Assembly (NCBI RefSeq): GCF_019393635.1
Contig: NC_057864.1
Location: 469,820,617-469,884,616, forward strand
From: Dromiciops gliroides
Taxonomy: Eukaryota > Chordata > Mammalia > Microbiotheria > Microbiotheriidae
Reading direction: 5' to 3'
Length of the DNA: 64,000 nt
This document shows, piece by piece, positions 60,101 to 64,000 of the stretch. Position numbers and translations under genes: made by a program. The notes beneath the pieces were generated by a model, which was not told the origin of the DNA, did not search any database, and saw only the letters and a list, made by a program, of their open reading frames with translations. Every line of letters starts with the position of its first letter. The first letter of the stretch is position 1.

Positions 60101-63100
60101 CTTGGCCACCAGACTGCAGGGAGGCACTTCTCTGTCTCTGGAAGTACTCTTCAATCCAGGATCACTGGCTGCCAAGACAGCTAGGTGCTGGATGAACTAG
60201 AATGATGGGCCTTCAGTCAAGAAGACCTGAGGTCAAATCTTTGTCTCAGACACTTACTGGCTGTGTGACCCAGGGCTTGTCACTTAACCTCTGTTTGCCT
60301 CAGTTTCCTCAACTCTAAAATGGAGATAATAATAGCACCCCCTCCCCTAGGGTTGTTGTGAAGATCAAATGAGATAGTAATTATAAAGAGCTTAGCACAG
60401 GGCCTGGCGCATAGTAGGTTCTATATAAATGTTAGCTGTATTATTATCTCCCAGCTCTGGGCATCTTCTCAGCTTGTCCCCCATGCCTGGAATATTCTCT
60501 GCTCAGCTCTGTCTACCAATTTCACTGATTTCCTTTAAGTCTCAGTTAAAATCCAGTCTTTTGTAGAAAGCCTTTCCCAACCTCTCAGTTAATCACTTCT
60601 TACTAATCCTCCACAGAGCTTGTGTGTATAGATTTGATTATACATTGTCTCCCCCCTTAGATGATGAACTCCTTGAGGGCAGGGACTGTCTTTTGCCTCT
60701 TTTTGCATCCCAGCACTTAGCACAGTGCCTGGTATACAGTGGGTGCTCAATGAATGTTTACTGATTGATTGATCTTCAAGTTAAAAGGAGTATTGTTTAT
60801 ATTTCAGTATGGTGACTATGACCCTAACTTTCACAAGCCAGGCTTCTTGATCCAGGATGAGCTGTTGCCCAAAAGAGTAAGTATCTAGAAAATTAATTGC
60901 ATTTCTCTCCCCCTTTTGGGTTAAGAGATGTCATGAGACGTTCGTGATGAGAAAGGAGGGGATTCTTAAGAGACAGCTTTTCTCTTAATTCTGCCCATCT
61001 CTGTGCTCTCCTTCCAATCCTTCAAGGCCCCTGGAAATCCCCACTTTCTCTGTGAAGCTTTGTCCACCCACTTCAGCCAGCACAGATTTCTTTCCTTCTA
61101 ACTTTTAAGGGCACTCATTCTCTGACCCCTGAGTTTCCTCATTCAGTTGTATTTCATTTTGTACTTTAGCACGGGCTCTGTGCATCCTAAGGAGTCTGGA
61201 ATAGAGTTTAGGGACCCATGAATTGGCAACTTAATATTTTGATAACTTTGTTTCTGTCAAATTGTTTTCCTTTGCAGTTCCACAGGCTTCATCAATACAA
61301 AGAAGTAAAGCACCTGCTTTACTTTACAAGTGTTGTTCTGTGTTTGCAACTTGGTCTAGTGTTAAGAATATAGACTGGTGGGGGCAGCTAGGTGGTGCAG
61401 TGAATAAAGCACCGGCCTTGAATTCAGGAGGACCTGAGTTCAAATGTGGCCTCAGACACTTGACACTTACTAGCTGTGTGACCCTGGGCAAGTCACTTAA
61501 CCCCCATTGCTCTACAAAAAAAAAAAAGAAAAGAAAAAAGAAGAATATAGACTGGGAGGCAGGAGACCTGGGTTCTAGTCCTGTCATTGACTCTGAGACC
61601 TTGGGAAAGTCATTAGACTTAAAGGTCATGAGTTTTCCCCTCTCTCTGGCCTCGAAGATCTCAGAGGTCTCTCTTAGCTCTACAATCCTATGAGTCCCCC
61701 AAACATCTTTTTTTTTTGCTATTGTTAGTGAGGCAAATGGGGTTAAGTGACTTGCCCAAGGTCACACAGCTAGTAAGTGTTAAGTGTCTGAGGCCGGATT
61801 TGAATTCAGGTACTCTTGACTTCAGGGCTGGTGCTTTATCCACTGTGCCACCTAGCTGCCCCCCCCCAAACATCTTTGAAGGAAAGACCTGGAAGGTTCT
61901 GGGGCTCTCGGCTGCCTGGTATCCAACATAGGTAGCATGGGGGTTCCACAAGGATTTTTAATTAAACTGGAATATATGGCATCTTCTGTGCCACGTGGAA
62001 GGATGAGGCTCTTGGGAAATGTAGGAATGACAGCCAGCCCTCTTTTCAAATAGCAGAGCAATACTCCTTGTTTGCTGTGTGTGAGTGTGTGTGTATGCGT
62101 GTGTGTGTGTGTGTGTTGATTGACACAGAGGCCAAAGGTCAACCTCTCATTCATTATTCTTTTCTTTTCTTTTTTTTTTGTGGGGCACTGAGGGTAAAGT
62201 GACTTGCCCAGGGTCACACAGCTAGTAAGTGAAGTGTGGGAATACTCTCCCCCACAGATACTGAGTGTAGTGGTGGGTGAGTGTGACCTGGATTGATGTA
62301 TGGATTGTAGTGGATTTATTATTTCTATACTTGCTTTATAAAGTATAAAATACCAGTTTTTTCTTTGCCTTATTGTTGAAGAAATGATTATCTAGTAGTT
62401 TGCTAAGTGTTGTTATTATGAATGGCTGATTTTGTGTAAATAGAAGCACCTCAGTGGAAATCTGAGGGTTGAAGGGGTCAATAGGGGAAATATATTGCTC
62501 CATAACAGGGTTACCTCTAGGGATTTGAGAGAGCTGGAGCGTAACTTCGTGGTGGGGGTCCTTCCCTGGAAATGCAGACTTGTTAGTGTGAGGGTGGGTT
62601 GGTGTGAGTAAGCCAGCATAGGGAATGAAATGGGAATCCACATAACCTGTTTGGAAGGGGCAGCTAGGTGGTGCAGTGGATAGAGCACCAGCCCTGGAGT
62701 CAGGAGTACCTGAGTTCAAATCCGGCCTCAGACACTTAATGCACACTTACTAGCTGTGTGACCCTGGGCAAGTCACTTAACCCCAATTGCCCGGCAAAAA
62801 CAAAAATAAAAATAAAATAACATCGCCTGTTTGGAAGGTCTGAGCTGCCACAGTGGGTGGCCAACTGTTACACCCTCCTTTGTTACATTTAGTAAGACTC
62901 CATCTAAGAATACGGTCTTTTTTTACCTCTTAGGACTGTTGTGAGAACCAAAAGAAAAAGCATACATGAAGTGCTTTGTGATAGAAAAATGTTAGCTCTT
63001 ATTATTAACGAAATTATCCTGTGATGGAAATTACCCAGAGCAGTTGCTTTTGGGGTTGAGGAAGAGGAGGGTGATAAGGATGGTGGCGGTGGTGAAGAAG

Positions 63101-63326
63101 AGGAGGGGGAGGAGGAAGATGAGGATGTGGAGGAGGAAGGGGAGGATGCTGCTGCTGAGGATGACAATACCGCTTCCATCTTTAGCTAGCAATGGAGGAA
63201 GCTTTTCCTCCTCAGAAGTCTCAGTTCTTCTTTTTCTTGGCAGGTCCTCAAGCAGTATCAGATGACAGTCCACATGTGGGAAGAAAAAATAACAGCCTGG
63301 TATGCAGAGCACAGGGGTATTGCCAG
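45020..63326 (+). CDS. Merlin (NF2)-like FERM-domain protein, 5' part; continues past the window
   Basis: Paralogue of the NF2 tumour suppressor merlin, a membrane-cytoskeleton linker that binds lipids and junction proteins through its FERM domain and feeds the Hippo pathway. Six intact exons: 45020-45109, 46222-46347, 48185-48307, 59000-59083, 60808-60876 and 63244-63326. Lengths of exons 2-6 (126, 123, 84, 69, 83 nt) and all phases equal human NF2. Residues 1-72 form most of the F1 lobe ([28 protein letters not shown]), 73-191 reach into F2 ([46 protein letters not shown]). Against human merlin from memory about 149 of 191 residues agree (78%): clearly nearer merlin than ezrin/radixin/moesin, but not NF2 itself, which should be nearly unchanged in marsupials. 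No stop, frameshift or broken splice site, so it looks functional. F3, helix and C-terminal tail lie beyond the right edge. Confidence 0.93.
45283..45428 (-). repeat. WSINE1-like SINE
   Basis: Antisense; duplication AATTGATTTTTT. Intron 1 of the merlin-like gene. Confidence 0.88.
46222..46347 (+). CDS. Merlin-like exon 2
   Basis: 126 nt, 42 codons, phase 0 both ends, exactly as NF2 exon 2. Begins [20 protein letters not shown]; four changes from human merlin, clustered in [12 protein letters not shown]. Confidence 0.96.
46530..47110 (+). repeat. Two tandem L1 3' ends
   Basis: Two successive copies of the terminal L1 segment ('cttatatcagattgctttct' with the GGAGGGG run, ending 46,810; again to 47,100 with an A-rich tail). 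A truncated SINE (46657-46787) splits the first; its duplication is AAATGTT. In intron 2 of the merlin-like gene. Confidence 0.65.
46657..46787 (+). repeat. WSINE1-like SINE, internally shortened, in L1
   Basis: Sense; lacks about 25 nt after GGTGG; duplication AAATGTT. Confidence 0.82.
47341..48094 (+). repeat. 5'-truncated L1 insertion with intact target duplication
   Basis: L1 3' UTR ('gcccatcaattggggaatgg' to AATAAAATACC and poly(A)) bounded by the 15-bp duplication GAAATGGGCATTGTT at 47326-47340 and 48095-48109. It lies 90 nt upstream of merlin-like exon 3. The perfect duplication suggests a fairly young copy. Confidence 0.88.
48185..48307 (+). CDS. Merlin-like exon 3
   Basis: 123 nt, 41 codons, phase 0. 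Begins [20 protein letters not shown] and ends [16 protein letters not shown]. It is the most diverged after exon 1 (about 29 of 41 identical to human). Confidence 0.96.
48601..48744 (-). repeat. WSINE1-like SINE
   Basis: Antisense; duplication GGAAAGTC. Confidence 0.85.
49055..49272 (+). repeat. MAR1/MIR-type SINE
   Basis: 'gaaaacctgagttcaaatgc' to 'ggcacttaataaatgcttgt' with TTCC repeats at the end. Confidence 0.7.
49427..49585 (+). repeat. WSINE1-like SINE
   Basis: Sense; AAAC-rich tail; flanks AGAGGGAA / AGAGGGGA. Confidence 0.85.
49815..50045 (-). repeat. THER/MAR1-type long SINE
   Basis: 'gttgttccatcctgtctgac' to 'gtgccatctagctaccc'. Confidence 0.75.
50357..50516. mobile_element. hAT-type MITE, same family as 20566-20734
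   Basis: CAGGGCTTTAGAAC ... GAGTTTAAGAAGCCAGG, and the interior ('aaatttttcatgacactcac') matches the other copy. Duplications decayed. Confidence 0.7.
50520..51820. other. Merlin-like gene intron 3, unique part
   Basis: 1.3 kb without SINEs or recognised coding sequence; candidate place for intronic regulatory elements. Confidence 0.45.
51829..51973 (-). repeat. WSINE1-like SINE
   Basis: Antisense; followed by a C-rich run. Confidence 0.85.
52215..52365 (-). repeat. MIR/MAR1 SINE remnant, antisense
   Basis: 'cattttacagagacagacag' and 'tagatttgaactcaggtttt'. Confidence 0.55.
52370..53160 (-). repeat. RTE-class LINE fragment (reverse transcriptase end)
   Basis: Minus-strand translation gives RTE/BovB-type phrases in order: [20 protein letters not shown], then [20 protein letters not shown] and [17 protein letters not shown], then [20 protein letters not shown]. 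Several frame breaks; the catalytic YADD box reads YAGD, so it is dead. In intron 3 of the merlin-like gene. Confidence 0.85.
53246..53412 (+). repeat. WSINE1-like SINE
   Basis: Sense; duplication GAGAAGTAAGGGAAA. Confidence 0.9.
53681..53830 (-). repeat. WSINE1-like SINE
   Basis: Antisense; full body. Confidence 0.85.
54133..54286 (+). repeat. WSINE1-like SINE
   Basis: Sense; duplication AAAAGTGTTTTACT. Confidence 0.9.
54709..54855 (+). repeat. WSINE1-like SINE
   Basis: Sense; duplication ATTCTACCCACT. Confidence 0.9.
55220..56110 (-). repeat. CR1/L3 LINE fragment (reverse transcriptase)
   Basis: Antisense phrases known from mammalian L3/CR1 relics in order: 'tgataaaaatgttaaaacag', 'acctccctggggtcttctac', 'tgtaccatcatctgttccat', 'tttttccaggaatccaaggc', 'tgaaaatcagggcatttttc'. 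Ancient and heavily decayed. Confidence 0.75.
56231..56370 (-). repeat. WSINE1-like SINE
   Basis: Antisense; lacks the GCAATTGGGG segment near the tail; flanked by (A)TAAATT. Confidence 0.82.
56385..56745 (-). repeat. L1 3' end, antisense, split by a SINE
   Basis: Antisense of the terminal L1 segment: 'acatgtatattttcaacatt', 'aaatttttctcccaccctcc', 'atctgatatagattatataa'. SINE 56435-56581 is flanked by the duplication ACATGTATATTTTC. Confidence 0.7.
56435..56581 (-). repeat. WSINE1-like SINE in L1
   Basis: Antisense; duplication ACATGTATATTTTC. Confidence 0.88.
57421..57575 (-). repeat. WSINE1-like SINE
   Basis: Antisense; duplication GTGCAAGTGAT. Confidence 0.88.
57795..58000. repeat. Ancient mammalian repeat (L2/MIR class, unresolved)
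   Basis: 'gtgccaggcactatgccaga', 'cactatagtctca'-like wording follows; relative of 34545-34745. Followed by AT-rich DNA. Confidence 0.4.
57967..58030. repeat. AT-rich low-complexity tract
   Basis: TG then TA repeats following the ancient repeat. Confidence 0.8.
58333..58484 (-). repeat. WSINE1-like SINE
   Basis: Antisense; followed by a C then T run. Confidence 0.85.
58692..58841 (+). repeat. WSINE1-like SINE
   Basis: Sense; duplication AAAATTAAAAT. 160 nt upstream of merlin-like exon 4. Confidence 0.88.
59000..59083 (+). CDS. Merlin-like exon 4
   Basis: 84 nt, 28 codons, as NF2 exon 4: [20 protein letters not shown] then ASYAVQAK. Donor AAG|GTGAGT. Confidence 0.96.
59270..59700 (-). repeat. 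THER/MAR1-type long SINE split by a younger SINE
   Basis: 'tcatgcctgactttttg' is duplicated on both sides of the SINE at 59303-59465, then 'ttccttctccagctcatttg' to 'gccacctagctgct'. Confidence 0.8.
59303..59465 (-). repeat. WSINE1-like SINE nested in a long SINE
   Basis: Antisense; duplication CATGCCTGACTTTTTG. Confidence 0.9.
59740..59895 (+). repeat. WSINE1-like SINE
   Basis: Sense; duplication AAAGGCAGTGTTGG; has the short insertion ATGCAC before ACTTACTAGC, shared with 62657-62815. Confidence 0.9.
60190..60450 (+). repeat. MAR1/MIR-type SINE
   Basis: 'cagtcaagaagacctgaggt', 'ttgcctcagtttcctcaact', 'gtgaagatcaaatgagatag', to 'aatgttagctgtattatta'. Confidence 0.75.
60455..60777 (+). repeat. 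L2 LINE 3' end
   Basis: Typical L2 terminal phrases: 'gaactccttgagggcaggga', 'cagcacttagcacagtgcct', 'gtgggtgctcaatgaatgtt', ending in TGATTGATTGAT repeats. 30 nt upstream of merlin-like exon 5. Confidence 0.8.
60808..60876 (+). CDS. Merlin-like exon 5
   Basis: 69 nt, 23 codons, as NF2 exon 5: [20 protein letters not shown] then PKR. Donor AGA|GTAAGT. Confidence 0.96.
61379..61538 (+). repeat. WSINE1-like SINE
   Basis: Sense; duplication AAGAATATAGACTGG. Confidence 0.9.
61710..61863 (-). repeat. WSINE1-like SINE
   Basis: Antisense; duplication CCCCAAACATCTTT. Confidence 0.88.
62077..62117. repeat. (TG)n microsatellite
   Basis: TGTG tract broken by AG and ATGCG. Confidence 0.92.
62160..62229 (-). 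repeat. WSINE1-like SINE, truncated
   Basis: Antisense; only the tail-proximal 60 nt to AGCTAGTAAGTG; then unrelated DNA. Confidence 0.75.
62657..62815 (+). repeat. WSINE1-like SINE
   Basis: Sense; duplication CCTGTTTGGAAGG; same ATGCAC insertion as 59740-59895. Confidence 0.9.
63056..63172. repeat. GA-rich purine tract
   Basis: GGA/GAA/GAT triplets over 115 nt, ending 70 nt before merlin-like exon 6. Its minus-strand reading (poly-Ser) is not a gene. Confidence 0.85.
63244..63326 (+). CDS. Merlin-like exon 6
   Basis: 83 nt ending in phase 2 (AG of an Arg codon), as NF2 exon 6. Reads [20 protein letters not shown] then AEHRGIA. It holds the merlin Blue Box, here YQMTVHM rather than YQMTPEM. 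Confidence 0.96.
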
Positions 63327-63404
63327 GTAGGGAAACACAACCCACATTAGAGAAGACCATGGGCACCAGGCTGGACTGTTTGAAGCTACTGGAGTCAAGC
63401 AACC

Positions 63405-64000
63405 AGCATTTTTTTTTTTTTTAGTTCTCAACTTTTGTTTATATGAGCTTTACAATTTCAGATTTTTCTCCCTTCCTCCCCTCCCTCCCCCCTCCCCTAG
63501 ACAGCAGGTAATCTGATATAGGTTATCTCTATATATCTATATATCTATATACATATACATATATATATATATACATAATAACCTTAATCCTATTTCTGCA
63601 TTAATCCTGTTACAAGCGAAAAAATCAGAGCAGTGATGTAAAACCTCAAAATAGAAAAAAACACAACAGCACCCTAAACAAAAGAAATAGTATGGTTCAT
63701 TCAGCATCTATACTCCACAGTTCTTTTTTTTTTTTTTTCTTGGATTTGGAGATCCTCTTCCATCATGAGTTCCCTGGAACTCTTCTGTACCATTGCATTG
63801 GTGAGAAGAATATAGTCCATCACAGTAGGTCAACACTCAATGTTGATGATACCGTGTACAATGTTCTTCTGGTTCTGCTCATCTCACTCATCATCAGCCC
63901 ACGTAAGACCCTCCAGGTTTCTCTGAACTCCTCCTGCTCATCATTTCTTACAGCACAATAGTATTCCATTGTATTCATATACCACAACTTGTCCAGCCAT
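63405..64000 (-). repeat. L1 3' end, antisense, running off the window
   Basis: Poly(T) then the reverse complement of the same L1 segment as at 47341-48094, with long near-identical runs (63760-63900). It begins 80 nt after merlin-like exon 6. Confidence 0.85.
63523..63583. repeat. (TATATC/TATACA)n tract inside antisense L1
   Basis: Counterpart of the tract at 47887-47940 in the sense L1 copy, so it is part of the element. Confidence 0.85.

Noticed and set aside
62230-62880. Possible LTR (TG...CA) interrupted by a SINE
   Set aside because: No target duplication or resumption of the flanking SINE and no recognisable LTR wording; left unclassified.
62904-63179. Poly-serine reading frame on the minus strand
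   Set aside because: Simple GGA/GAA tract read antisense.
45020-63326. The merlin-like gene as orthodox marsupial NF2
   Set aside because: Divergence is far above that expected for NF2 among mammals, and the neighbours are those of human 7p11.2, not 22q12.
45020-63326. The gene as ezrin, radixin or moesin
   Set aside because: It has merlin-type wording ([35 protein letters not shown]) and NF2 intron positions.
1-64000. CRISPR arrays, operons, bacterial or phage systems
   Set aside because: The DNA is a vertebrate nuclear sequence; the regularly recurring units are dispersed SINEs with target duplications, not spaced arrays.

Overview
The window is a piece of marsupial nuclear genome. It is crowded with about 60 copies of a MIR-related (CORE-type) tRNA SINE whose body matches what I remember of the Australian-marsupial WSINE1 family (close to SINE1/MAR1 of opossum). 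It also carries marsupial L1 3' ends, RTE, CR1/L3 and L2 LINE remnants, and hAT-type MITEs. The exact species cannot be told from this; an Australian marsupial is my best guess.

Three host genes can be read exon by exon. (1) NIPSNAP2 (GBAS), minus strand: all ten coding exons lie between 3,274 and 26,913, with a 3' UTR reaching to about 2,105 and a CpG-island promoter at about 26.2-27.3 kb. The frame is intact (277 codons) and every splice site is GT-AG. (2) MRPS17, minus strand: two coding exons at 28,747-29,013 and 31,012-31,134 (129 codons), with a CpG-island promoter near 33.0 kb that holds a perfect CRE palindrome and a likely noncoding first exon. (3) A merlin (NF2)-like FERM-domain gene, plus strand: six intact coding exons from 45,020 to 63,326, continuing past the right edge. 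Exon lengths and phases equal those of NF2 exons 1-6 (only the start differs), but the protein is only about 78% identical to human merlin as I recall it, too divergent to be marsupial NF2 itself.

The third gene is the main discovery candidate. Human NF2 lies beside NIPSNAP1 on 22q12; here a merlin paralogue lies beside NIPSNAP2-MRPS17, which in human is on 7p11.2 with no merlin gene that I know of. This suggests an old vertebrate duplicate (ohnologue) of the NF2 tumour suppressor kept in this marsupial and lost from the human locus. Its Blue Box, reported identical between fly and human merlin, is changed at two residues.

Layout: 1-1.5 kb L1 remnant; 2.1-26.9 kb NIPSNAP2 with SINE-rich introns; 26.2-27.3 kb CpG island with a CTCF-like site; 28.2-33.0 kb MRPS17; 33.0-45.0 kb intergenic or 5' noncoding DNA, mostly repeats with a unique block at 40.0-41.6 kb; 45.0-64.0 kb the merlin-like gene, whose 10.7-kb third intron holds RTE and CR1 LINE remnants. 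Endogenous-retrovirus traces are limited to two solo-LTR-like fossils and one polyadenylated LTR-transcript retrocopy.
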